Below are positions 54,206 through 62,209 of a stretch of DNA of 64,000 bases, piece by piece. This stretch comes from Gordonibacter pamelaeae (GTDB lineage: Bacteria; Actinomycetota; Coriobacteriia; Coriobacteriales; Eggerthellaceae). The notes under the pieces are model-generated. The model made no database searches, was not told where the DNA came from, and was given only the letters and a program-made list of their open reading frames with translations. The stretch is from the NCBI RefSeq assembly GCF_042665095.1, contig NZ_JBHTBV010000009.1. One strand, 5' to 3'. Each line of letters begins with the position of its first letter. The first letter of the stretch is position 1. The translations under genes were made by a program, and so were the position numbers.

Positions 54206-55147
54206 ATGTCGATCATAAGGATGCACGCTATGGATTTCCAACCGCACGCAGAAGGCTTCAAGTCCGGCTTCGTCACGCTCGTGGGCAGGCCGAACGCCGG
54301 CAAGTCCACGCTCATCAACGCCATCATGGGCAAGAAGATAGCCATCACGTCCGACACGGCGCAGACCACGCGGCACCGCTTCCGCGCCGTGCTCACGCGC
54401 GAGGACTTCCAGCTCATCTTGGTGGACACGCCGGGCCTGCACAAGCCCCACGACGCGCTGGGCGAGGAGCTGAACACCTCGGCGCTCAAGGCGCTCGAGG
54501 ACGTGGACGTGGTGGCCATGCTCATCGACGCCTCGCAGCCCATCGGCCGCGGCGACGAGTGGGTTGCCGAGCAGCTCTCCCGCGTGCGCTCGAAGAAGAT
54601 CTGCGTGCTGTCGAAGCTGGACCTGGCAACGGAGAAGCAGATCTCCGCCCAGCGCGAGGCCGCCGAGGCCCTGGGCGCGTGGGACGCCATGGTGGGCCTG
54701 TCGTCGGCCACCGGCAAGAACGTGGACGCCTTCGTGGAGGAGGTCGTGTACCTGCTGCCGGAGGGCCCCGCATGGTTCCCGGCCGACATGGAGACCGACC
54801 AGCCCATCGAGGTGGTGGTGGCCGAGTTCATCCGCGAGAAGATCCTGCGCTCGTTCCACGACGAGGTGCCCCATGCCATCGGTGTGCGCGTCGACGAGAT
54901 GGAGTACGACAAGAAGAAGGACCTCCACCGCATCTTCGCCACCGTCTACGTGGAGCGCGACAGCCAGAAGGGCATCATCATCGGGAAGAAGGGCGCCGCC
55001 ATCAAGCAGATCGGCACCGAGGCCCGCGCCGACCTGGAGCAACTGCTGGGCACGCGGGTGTATCTGGATCTCTCTGTGAAGGTGAAGAAGAACTGGCGCC
55101 GCGACGCGAGCCAGATCCGCCGCTTCGGCTACGGCGAGGGCGCGTAG
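54206..55147 (+). CDS. era: GTPase Era
   Basis: A 313-residue GTPase for 30S subunit maturation. G1 GRPNAGKST and switch TSDTAQTTRHR near the N-terminus, G3 DTPGLHKP, G4 SKLD, and C-terminal KH domain with GIIIGKKGAAIKQIG near 268 that binds the 16S rRNA 3' end. The start may be ATG 54206 (GGGGGG upstream) or ATG 54230 (AAGG upstream). Typical Era is ~300 residues, so both fit. Confidence 0.95.
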   Translation: MSIIRMHAMDFQPHAEGFKSGFVTLVGRPNAGKSTLINAIMGKKIAITSDTAQTTRHRFRAVLTREDFQLILVDTPGLHKPHDALGEELNTSALKALEDVDVVAMLIDASQPIGRGDEWVAEQLSRVRSKKICVLSKLDLATEKQISAQREAAEALGAWDAMVGLSSATGKNVDAFVEEVVYLLPEGPAWFPADMETDQPIEVVVAEFIREKILRSFHDEVPHAIGVRVDEMEYDKKKDLHRIFATVYVERDSQKGIIIGKKGAAIKQIGTEARADLEQLLGTRVYLDLSVKVKKNWRRDASQIRRFGYGEGA

Positions 55148-55286
55148 GGGGCGGCCGCCCCCGCTGGAAGCCGCCTGCGGCTTCGGCGTGCGCCGGGCAT
55201 CGCCGCCCGTCACGGCGTCCTCTTGCAGGTATTGTCGCGAAACCGGCTATCGCCCGGATACCCTGCCGCGCCCGCTGATTTTCCGT

Positions 55287-55292
55287 TACAAT
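55287..55292 (+). promoter_or_regulatory. -10 element before PASTA-protein gene
   Basis: TACAAT, about 33 bp before the start codon. A matching -35 is not obvious. Confidence 0.4.
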
Positions 55293-55324
55293 ACGCAGCG
55301 GAGTTGACTTCGCGAGGGAGACGC

Positions 55325-56899
55325 ATGAGCATGATCTGTCCGAACTGCCGATCAGAGAACAAAGAGGGCGCGAAATTCTGCAACGAGTGCGGGTTTCCGC
55401 TGACCGGGCGCATGGCGGCCGTTGCCGCCGCGTCCACGAGCGACGACACGCTGCGCTCGATCGCCGCCGAGGGGGCCGCCGCGCCCCCGGACGATGCCGC
55501 GGTGGCCGAAGGGGTAAGGGGCGGGGCGCCCGCGGAGGATGCGTCTACGACGGAGGAAGCCGCCGAGGCCGGCGACCCCGCAGACCCCGCTGCCGCTGCC
55601 GACGCCCAAGCGCTCACCGGCAACAGCTTCGAGCCCTCTGCCGCCCCCACTGCCCGCCCGCAGGGCTCGGGCCCTCTCGACCCGGCGAAGCTGCCGGTCA
55701 TCGGGGTGGCGGGCGTCGACGTGGACGAGGACGGCAACGAGTTCGACTTCGGCGACATCGACGACGCTCCCGCGGCGGGCAAGGGCCGGCAGGCGGCCGC
55801 GCCGAGCGCCGCAGTCACGGCGGATCTCTCGGGCCTGGACGAATGCCTGGTGGATTCCGGCTACACGCCGCCCGCGGCCGCATGGCGCTCGGGCGACACC
55901 ATGGAGATGCCCCGCGTCGAGGGCAAGGCCGCGCCGAAGCAGAAGGAGTTTCGCGCGCCCGACCCGCGCGAGAAGAAGCACGGCCGTGGCCGTGTGGTCG
56001 CCATCGTGATCGTGCTGCTGGTGGCCGCGGCCGCCGCCGCGGCGGGCATCACGTACCAGATGGAGCTCTGGGGCGGCAAGGTGGTCCCCGACGTGGCGGG
56101 CATGACGCAGGCCGATGCCACCTACCAGCTGGAGGGCAAGGGCTTCACCGTCCGCGCCACGCAGGTCAAGTCCGACGAGACGGAGGGCCTCGTGCTGCTC
56201 ACCGATCCCGGGTCCGGCGGGCGCGCCGAGGAGGGCTCCGAGGTGGTCATCCACGTGGCCGTGCCGCGCATCGTCCCCGACGTGGTGGGCAAGACGCGCG
56301 ACGAGGCGGCGAAGCTGCTCGAGGCCGAGGACTTCGCGCGCGTGACGTTCGCCGAGGAGAAGTCCGACACGGCCGAGGGAACGGTGTTGTCGGTGACCCC
56401 GGAGGCTGGCGAGAAGGCGAAGGCCTCCACGGACATCACCGTGACGGTGGCCGTGCCTTTCACGGTGCCTGACGTGGCCAACCAGCCGCTCGATGCCGCG
56501 AAGGCCGCCCTGCAGGAGGCCTCCTACGTGCCCGAGGTGGCGTACTACTACACCGAGGACGTGCCCGAGGGCACGGTGGCGGGCACGAGCCCCGCCGCGG
56601 GCGAGAAGCTGGCATCGGGCTCCTCCGTCACGGTGAACGTGGCCATGTCGCGTGCGAGCGTGCTCGTGCCGGCAGCGAAGGACTACCTTTCCAGCATCGG
56701 CACGATCTCCCTGGGCGGCACGACCTACGAGATCGTCTCGGTCGACGACGTGAAGTACACCGGTTACAACCAGACGTCGTTCACCGTGACGGCGGCGGCC
56801 GTGACCACGCTTGACGGCGAGACGGTGCGCGGCTCGGCCAAGCAGAAGAGCGGCACCATCGTCTGGGACGACAGCGACAACGTCGTGAGCATCTCCTAG
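55325..56899 (+). CDS. Zinc-ribbon / PASTA-repeat membrane protein
   Basis: A 524-residue protein. Residues 1-28 hold a zinc ribbon (CPNC...CNEC), then a ~190-residue acidic, low-complexity linker, a membrane helix near 222-240, and three PASTA repeats outside (starting VVPDVAGMT, IVPDVVGKT and FTVPDVANQ). The last ~75 residues form a further domain. PASTA repeats bind muropeptides or stem peptide in kinases and penicillin-binding proteins. No kinase domain is present here, so it may be a sensor or scaffold. A cytoplasmic zinc ribbon with PASTA ectodomain is unusual. Confidence 0.85.
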   Translation: MSMICPNCRSENKEGAKFCNECGFPLTGRMAAVAAASTSDDTLRSIAAEGAAAPPDDAAVAEGVRGGAPAEDASTTEEAAEAGDPADPAAAADAQALTGNSFEPSAAPTARPQGSGPLDPAKLPVIGVAGVDVDEDGNEFDFGDIDDAPAAGKGRQAAAPSAAVTADLSGLDECLVDSGYTPPAAAWRSGDTMEMPRVEGKAAPKQKEFRAPDPREKKHGRGRVVAIVIVLLVAAAAAAAGITYQMELWGGKVVPDVAGMTQADATYQLEGKGFTVRATQVKSDETEGLVLLTDPGSGGRAEEGSEVVIHVAVPRIVPDVVGKTRDEAAKLLEAEDFARVTFAEEKSDTAEGTVLSVTPEAGEKAKASTDITVTVAVPFTVPDVANQPLDAAKAALQEASYVPEVAYYYTEDVPEGTVAGTSPAAGEKLASGSSVTVNVAMSRASVLVPAAKDYLSSIGTISLGGTTYEIVSVDDVKYTGYNQTSFTVTAAAVTTLDGETVRGSAKQKSGTIVWDDSDNVVSIS

Positions 56900-56904
56900 G
56901 CACG

Positions 56905-57678
56905 ATGGCCAGCGCGACGTACACGGCACGCGCCATCGTGCTGCGCAAGACGAAGCTGGGGGAGAGCGACCTCATCGTCACCCTGCTCGCCCAGGACGGC
57001 TCGCAGGTCCGCGCCGTGGCGAAGGGAGCCCGCAAGCCCTCGAGCCCGTTCGCCGCGCGGCTGGAGCTGTACTCCTCGGTCGACCTGCTGTGCTCGGAGG
57101 GCCGCAGCCTCGACATCGTGAAGGAGGCGCGCATCGCCTCCTCCCACGAGCGCCTGCGCCGCGACCTGGAGCATGCGGCCTGCGCCGCGCCCATGGCCGA
57201 GCTCTTGGACCGCGTGACCCAGGAGGGGCTTGCGAACCCCCGCCTGTTCGCGCTCACCGAGGCGGCGCTCGACGCGCTCGACGGTGCCTTGGCGCCGCAG
57301 GCCCCCGCCGTGTGCGCGGCGCACCTGCTGAAGGCGCTCGCATTCTCGGGGCTGCGGCCGAGCCTGTCGTCGTGCGCCGTGTGCGGGGCCGACGTGCCAG
57401 GCGGTGCGGATGCGGGGACGGTGGTGCCCCTGTCCTTCTGCGAGGGCGGCGTCGTGTGCCCCGCCTGCCGCCCGTCCGTGGAGGCCCAGGGCGTGCCGGC
57501 CGCGGCCGTGGCCTGGTGCAGGGCGCTCATGGGGTCGACGTTCGCCGAGATCGCAGAGCTCGACGTCCCCCCGTCCGCATCGTTCGCCGTGCTGCGCTTC
57601 TGCCAGCAGTGGGCGCACGAGCACGTGGGTGCGAACCTGAAGTCGCTTAACTTCCTGTTCACCTGCGGCCTGTTCTGA
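56905..57678 (+). CDS. recO: DNA repair protein RecO
   Basis: A 257-residue recombination mediator. The N-terminal OB fold begins YTARAIVLRKTKLGESDLIVTLL; a four-cysteine zinc site is CAVC...CPAC near 158-185. It loads RecA with RecF/RecR. It lies 5 nt after the PASTA-protein gene. Confidence 0.93.
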   Translation: MASATYTARAIVLRKTKLGESDLIVTLLAQDGSQVRAVAKGARKPSSPFAARLELYSSVDLLCSEGRSLDIVKEARIASSHERLRRDLEHAACAAPMAELLDRVTQEGLANPRLFALTEAALDALDGALAPQAPAVCAAHLLKALAFSGLRPSLSSCAVCGADVPGGADAGTVVPLSFCEGGVVCPACRPSVEAQGVPAAAVAWCRALMGSTFAEIAELDVPPSASFAVLRFCQQWAHEHVGANLKSLNFLFTCGLF

Positions 57679-57759
57679 ACCGCGAACGCGTTACCCGGCA
57701 CGGCCGCCGCCGGGGCGCGCACCTGCAAGGCGGCGGCCTGCGAAGAAGGAGAAGGAACC

Positions 57760-58008
57760 ATGCATACCTACACCCCGCGCGGCGTCTGCTCGCGCGCCAT
57801 CAGCGTGGAGCTGGACGGCGACCGCGTGTCCCACGTGGAGTTCGCCGGCGGCTGCGACGGCAACCTCAAGGCCGTCTCGAAGCTCGTCCGCGGCATGGCG
57901 GTGGACGACGTGGCGGCCCTGCTGGAGGGCAACACCTGCGGCCGCCGGTCCACGTCGTGCGCCGACCAGCTCGTGCGCGCGCTGCGCTCCGCTCAGGCGG
58001 CCGAGTAG
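57760..58008 (+). CDS. TSCPD-domain protein (TIGR03905-like)
   Basis: An 82-residue protein: YTPRGVCSRAISVELDGDRV at the start, FAGGCDGNLKAVSKLVRGM in the centre and CGRRSTSCADQLVRAL at the end. The cysteines and layout match the TSCPD domain, otherwise found at the end of vitamin B12-dependent ribonucleotide reductases. Stand-alone copies are common in anaerobes, with unproved function. AGAAGGAGAAGG precedes the ATG. Its 3' end overlaps the reverse-strand gene by 16 bp. Confidence 0.85.
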   Translation: MHTYTPRGVCSRAISVELDGDRVSHVEFAGGCDGNLKAVSKLVRGMAVDDVAALLEGNTCGRRSTSCADQLVRALRSAQAAE

Positions 58009-58811
58009 GCCCAGAGGTTGCGGCACTGACGCAGCACCGTGTCGAAGTCCCAGGTCTTGGCCGTGCGCTCGGGGCTGTTCGGGTCGCGTATCTCAAGGCG
58101 GCCGTGCTCGTCGATCCCCGCGAGCACGATGAAGTGGCCCGTGCTGGTGAAGTCGCCGGGTCCCATGCTGCAGATCACGGGCCGCCCCGCCACGAGAGCG
58201 CGGCGCACCGACAGCTCGTCGGCGGGCAGCTCCTCGGCGGAAAGCCCCAGCTGGGCGGCGCCTTCGGTCATGAAGGCCCAGGCCGTGCCGTCCGAGGAGG
58301 CGCATCCCATCCGCTCGGACAATGCGCCGGCGTCGGCAGGGGAGAGGTCGCTTCTGCCCGTGAGCGCCACGTACGCCATGGCCAGGCACGTGGGGCCGCA
58401 GCCGGTCACCCCGAACGCGTCTCCGCCGTAGAGGGCCTGCGACCAGGCGGGGTCGCGCTGGTAGAGCGCGGGGACCTCGCCTGCGCGCCAGGCGCTGCGG
58501 GGCGTGCTCTGCGGGGCGTCCGGGGCGCCCGCGCCGGCGGCCGTCCCGCCGCCCGCGAGGGCCGAGAGCGTGCCGACGGCGTACCAGCCCGCCCCGGCGA
58601 GCGCGGCCGCGAGCGCGACGGCCAGCGCCGCGCGCACCGCGAGGGAGCGGCGCCTGCGCGCCGCGGAGGGGGCCGGTGCGCGGTAGGAGGTGCGCGAGTA
58701 AGCGTGCGCGCCCTTGCGCCCCACGGGCGGCATCGGCGCGGTGGCGGAGGCGCGCACCGCGCGGCCCGCCGGCCGCCGATGCGCCGTGCGGTACGAGTTC
58801 GTGTACGTCAT
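57993..58811 (-). CDS. Membrane-anchored C39-like (papain-fold) protein, paralogue B
   Basis: A 272-residue protein: a basic N-terminus, one membrane helix (AALAVALAAALAGAGWYAV near residue 60), and a C39-like domain with FGVTGCGPTCLAMAY (cysteine), GHFIVLAGID (histidine) and RDPNS. It is close to the protein at 50929 (VPALYQRDPAW, then KTWDFDTVL...LWAYS). Start ATG 58811 has AAAGGAAG upstream. Same probable role as paralogue A. Confidence 0.75.
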   Translation of the reverse strand: MTYTNSYRTAHRRPAGRAVRASATAPMPPVGRKGAHAYSRTSYRAPAPSAARRRRSLAVRAALAVALAAALAGAGWYAVGTLSALAGGGTAAGAGAPDAPQSTPRSAWRAGEVPALYQRDPAWSQALYGGDAFGVTGCGPTCLAMAYVALTGRSDLSPADAGALSERMGCASSDGTAWAFMTEGAAQLGLSAEELPADELSVRRALVAGRPVICSMGPGDFTSTGHFIVLAGIDEHGRLEIRDPNSPERTAKTWDFDTVLRQCRNLWAYSAA

Positions 58812-58946
58812 GGGCGCTTCCTTTCCTCGGTTCCTCCCTCCCAGTATCCCCAAGCAACGCCCCCGCGTCCCTTGAGAACCGTCTACGGATCCCTTATGTT
58901 TTCCTTAATAATGCCTCTCCTTGCGCCGTGGGCGGGGGCGGGGCGA

Positions 58947-58952
58947 TACAAT
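58947..58952 (+). promoter_or_regulatory. -10 element before response regulator gene
   Basis: TACAAT about 73 bp before GTG 59025. TTGCGC lies 20 bp upstream, too far for a good pair. The 213-bp gap 58812-59024 shows no other feature. Confidence 0.4.
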
Positions 58953-59024
58953 GGCCGCAAGGAGAAGCGAGGGCCGCGCGGCGGCCCGGCGCCCGGGAGG
59001 GCGCGGGACGGCGAGGAGCGGGGC

Positions 59025-59726
59025 GTGGCGGAGAAGAAGCTCATAGCGGTGTGCGACGACGAGGCGGCCATCGCCGATCTGGTGGCCCAGCTGCTCGCCC
59101 AGGGCGGCTTCGAGGCGCGCACGTTCTACGCGGGCGCCGACCTCGTGGCCGCGGCCGGGCGCGAGGCGTTCGACCTCGTCGTCCTGGACATCATGATGCC
59201 GGGCATGGACGGGTTCGCCTGCTGCCGCGAGCTTCGGCGCACGAGCTCGGTGCCCATCATCTTCCTCACCGCCAAGGACGAGGAGATCGACAAGGTGGTG
59301 GGCTTCGAGCTGGGGGCGGACGATTACGTGGTCAAGCCCTTCAAGCCGCGCGAGCTCGTGGCCCGCGTGCGCGCCCGCCTGCGCCGCAGCGCGCCGCCGG
59401 CAGAGGGCGGCCGTGCGACCGGCGCCCAGCTGCTCGAGGCGCGCGGCGTGGCGCTGGACGAGGAGGCGTACGCGGCCACGCTCCACGGCGAGCCGCTCGC
59501 GCTCACGCCCAAGGAGTTCGCCATCCTCGCGTGCCTGCTGCGCGCGGCCGGCCGTCCGGTGGCGTCGCGCGATTTGTTCGAGGCCGTGTGGGGCGAGGAG
59601 GCGAACGCCCAGTCCAACAACACGGTCATGGTGCACATACGCCACTTGCGCAAGAAGCTGGCCGCCATCGACTCCTCCCAGGAGTTCGTCGAGACGGTGT
59701 GGGGCGTGGGCTACAAGCTGGGATAA
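59025..59726 (+). CDS. OmpR/PhoB-family response regulator
   Basis: A 233-residue regulator. Receiver domain at 1-125 with acidic pair DDE near 10, phosphoacceptor D in VVLDIMMPGMDG near 55, and Thr/Lys in FLTAKDE; winged-helix effector in the last ~100 residues (ALTPKEFAILACLLRAAGR, VHIRHLRKKL, VWGVGYKL). GTG 59025 follows GAGGAGCGGGG. It is paired with the histidine kinase 63 nt downstream. Target genes are not evident. Confidence 0.93.
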   Translation: MAEKKLIAVCDDEAAIADLVAQLLAQGGFEARTFYAGADLVAAAGREAFDLVVLDIMMPGMDGFACCRELRRTSSVPIIFLTAKDEEIDKVVGFELGADDYVVKPFKPRELVARVRARLRRSAPPAEGGRATGAQLLEARGVALDEEAYAATLHGEPLALTPKEFAILACLLRAAGRPVASRDLFEAVWGEEANAQSNNTVMVHIRHLRKKLAAIDSSQEFVETVWGVGYKLG

Positions 59727-59789
59727 CGGCGACGACGCCGCCTGGACGGCCGGCGGCGGGTGCGGCGGATGAGAGGGAAGGGACGCGCG

Positions 59790-60941
59790 ATGGACGCGAG
59801 CGGATTCAGCCAGGCGAAGCAGGACCAGACGAGACGGTTGTCGAACAGCGTGCTGCGGCGCACTCTGGTGAACGTGGTCGTGTTCGCCGTCGTGTACCTG
59901 GCGCTGTTCCTCGGCTTCATGAACACGCTGGGATCGAGCCTGTCGAACCTCGCGTACAACCTCGTGGGCCAGAGCTACTGGATGCACACGGCCATCGCGA
60001 ACCTGTTCCTCGTGTGCGTGGCCGTGGGGTTCATCGTAGGAATCGTGCTGGTGGTGCGCTCGGGCATCAACCGGGCGCTGCGCTACTTCGACCTGCTGCT
60101 CGACTCCGTGACCGATGTGCTGGCCAAGAGCGAGGGCCCCGTCGTGCTGCCGAGCGAGCTCGCGCCCACGGCGCTGTTCTTGAACGGCATCAAGGCCGAG
60201 GGCGAGCGCAGCGAGCGCGCGGCGAAGGCGGCCGAGGAGCGCAAGAACGAGCTCGTGGTGTACCTGGCCCACGACATAAAGACGCCGCTCACGTCCATCA
60301 TCGGCTACCTGACGCTCCTAGAGGAATCGCCCGATTTGCCGGTTGACGTGCGGGCGCGCTACACGGGCATCACGCTGGCGAAGGCGTACCGCCTGGAGGA
60401 GCTGCTCGACGAGTTCTTCGAGATCACGCGCTACAACCTGCAGACCATCCCCATCGAGCGCTCGCGCTTCGACGGCGCGCTGTTCGTGAGCCAGGTGATC
60501 GAGGAGTTCTACCCGCTGGCCGAGGGGCGCTCCCTCTCGCTCGTCTTCGACGGGCCGGACGAGCTGCCCGTGTTCGCCGACGCGGGGCGGGTGGCGCGCG
60601 TGCTGAACAACGTGCTGAAGAACGCCGTGGCCTACGCCGACGCGGGCACCGAGGTGCGCGTGCGCACGGGGCTCGTCGTCGCGCCGGACGGGTTCGTGTG
60701 GTGGGAGCTCACCGTCACCGACCGCGGCCGCGAGCTGTCGCCCGAGCACCTCGAGCGCATCTTCGAGAAGTTCTTCCGCGCCGACGCCGCGCGCGGCTCG
60801 GACGGGGGCGGCGCGGGGCTTGGGCTCGCCATCGCGCGCGAGATCGCGCGCGCCCACGGCGGCGACATCTACGCCACGAGCGACGCGGGCCTCACGTCGT
60901 TCACCGTGTGGATCCCGCAGGGACCGAGCGTGGGGAAGTGA
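59790..60941 (+). CDS. Sensor histidine kinase (VanS-like)
   Basis: A 383-residue kinase with two membrane helices (about 30-52 and 75-97), a short extracellular loop and no HAMP I can define clearly. H-box VVYLAHDIKTPLTSIIGYL near 157 contains the phosphorylated His, the N-box is VLNNVLKNAVAYA near 272, and GGGAGLGLAIAREI is the G2 box. The HDIKTPL motif is typical of VanS-type kinases. ATG 59790 has GGGAAGGGA upstream. Signal unknown; no van genes are present. Confidence 0.92.
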   Translation: MDASGFSQAKQDQTRRLSNSVLRRTLVNVVVFAVVYLALFLGFMNTLGSSLSNLAYNLVGQSYWMHTAIANLFLVCVAVGFIVGIVLVVRSGINRALRYFDLLLDSVTDVLAKSEGPVVLPSELAPTALFLNGIKAEGERSERAAKAAEERKNELVVYLAHDIKTPLTSIIGYLTLLEESPDLPVDVRARYTGITLAKAYRLEELLDEFFEITRYNLQTIPIERSRFDGALFVSQVIEEFYPLAEGRSLSLVFDGPDELPVFADAGRVARVLNNVLKNAVAYADAGTEVRVRTGLVVAPDGFVWWELTVTDRGRELSPEHLERIFEKFFRADAARGSDGGGAGLGLAIAREIARAHGGDIYATSDAGLTSFTVWIPQGPSVGK

Positions 60942-60949
60942 GGAGCGCT

Positions 60950-61408
60950 ATGCCCGCCATCGAACCCTACCAGCCCCATCTCGCCGCGCCCCTGCGCGCC
61001 TTCCTCGCGCGCTGCCTGCCCGAGTCGGGGCGCACGTTCGACCCGGAGGGACGCCATGCGCACCTGCTCGACGTCGAGGCGGCCTACGAGGCCTTCTGGT
61101 GCCTCGTCGAGGACGGCGCCGAGGTGGTGGTCGGCTGCGTGGGCGTGCGGGCGCTTTCCGAGGACGTGTGCGAGCTCAAGACGCTGTTCGTCTACGAGCG
61201 CCTGCAGGGCCAGGGCTGGGGCCGGCGCCTGGCCGAGCAGGCCATCGGCCTCGCACGCTCCCGGGGCTTTCGCGCCATGCGCCTCGACACCATCTCCACG
61301 TCCGCGAACGCCATCGGCCTCTACCGGCGCCTCGGCTTCCGCGACTTCGACCGCTACGACGACAACCCGCAGGCCGACGTGTTCATGGAGCTGGACCTGG
61401 CGCGGTAG
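60950..61408 (+). CDS. GNAT-family N-acetyltransferase
   Basis: A 152-residue GNAT protein. CELKTLFVYERLQGQGWGRRL near 66-87 contains the acetyl-CoA pyrophosphate loop (QGQGWG), and IGLYRRLGFRDFDRY near 122-135 is the fourth motif. Substrate unknown. It starts 8 nt after the kinase gene and may be co-transcribed. Confidence 0.88.
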   Translation: MPAIEPYQPHLAAPLRAFLARCLPESGRTFDPEGRHAHLLDVEAAYEAFWCLVEDGAEVVVGCVGVRALSEDVCELKTLFVYERLQGQGWGRRLAEQAIGLARSRGFRAMRLDTISTSANAIGLYRRLGFRDFDRYDDNPQADVFMELDLAR

Positions 61409-61469
61409 CGCCGCGGGCGCACCGCGGGCGCGCGCAATGTGGGAAACCTGTGGGTGAGGCCCCGGGCGC

Positions 61470-61498
61470 TTGCCCGCCCCTGCGGCATCGCCTACAAT
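61470..61498 (+). promoter_or_regulatory. rpsO promoter
   Basis: TTGCCC (61470-61475), 17 bp, TACAAT (61493-61498). The leader to the rpsO ATG is about 145 nt, long enough for S15 autoregulation, but no known S15 structure was identified. Confidence 0.65.
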
Positions 61499-61649
61499 AG
61501 GCAGGCTGCGAAAACGCAGGCACTCTTCGCTTGGTCCGCATGTCTCACCGCATGCCCACCCAGAGGGGAGCGCAACGAGCGCAACCGCCCAGGCCGGGCG
61601 GGGGCGATGACGAGGCGGCGCGCGAGCGCGCCCAAGGAAAGGTGGAACC

Positions 61650-61937
61650 ATGGCCGACAAGCTCAGCATCACGAAGGAGCGCACCGCGGAGCTCATCAAG
61701 GAGTTCGGCAAGGGCGAGGGCGATTCCGGCAGCCCCGAAGTGCAGATCGCCATCCTCACGGAGCGCATCCGCAACCTCACCGAGCACCTGAAGGTGCACA
61801 AGAAGGACAAGCACACGCAGCGTGGCCTCATGATGCTCATCGGCAAGCGCCGCGGCCTCTTGAAGTACGTCAAGAACCGCGACATCGAGGAATACCGTGC
61901 CCTTATCAAGAAGCTCGGCATCCGCGACAACATCTAG
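61650..61937 (+). CDS. rpsO: Ribosomal protein S15
   Basis: A 95-residue protein with the S15 helices: GEGDSGSPEVQIAILTERI near 22-40, LTEHLKVHKKDKHTQRGLM near 43-61 and the C-terminal RRGLLKYVKN. It binds 16S rRNA helices 20-22 early in 30S assembly. GGAAAGG precedes ATG 61650. Followed by pnp, the usual order. Confidence 0.96.
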   Translation: MADKLSITKERTAELIKEFGKGEGDSGSPEVQIAILTERIRNLTEHLKVHKKDKHTQRGLMMLIGKRRGLLKYVKNRDIEEYRALIKKLGIRDNI

Positions 61938-61944
61938 CACGAAC

Positions 61945-61970
61945 CGGGAGCCCGCACACGCGGGCTCCCG
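61945..61970 (+). terminator. Terminator hairpin after rpsO
   Basis: CGGGAGCCCGC (61945-61955) and GCGGGCTCCCG (61960-61970) with ACAC loop. No T-tract follows; partial read-through into pnp is plausible. The rest of the gap to pnp contains a further hairpin, GCCGTCC-TTCG-A-GGACGGC near 62035-62053. Confidence 0.7.
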
Positions 61971-62209
61971 CGCATAGGTGGCGGCGGGGACCTGCCGGAC
62001 GAGCCGCCCGCCGCCCTCCGCGTGCCGGAGGGACGCCGTCCTTCGAGGACGGCGGGGAAAGGACAGCCGGAAGCGCTCAGCTTCCTTCTGTATAGAGCGG
62101 TCGGAAGCGCAAGGGCGCTTCTGCTCGCGGCCCGCCCGCAGGGAGCGGACGGCGCCGAAGAAGCTTGGCCGCACTAGGGCGTCCAAGGCGAAGAGAAAGA
62201 AATGTGCAT

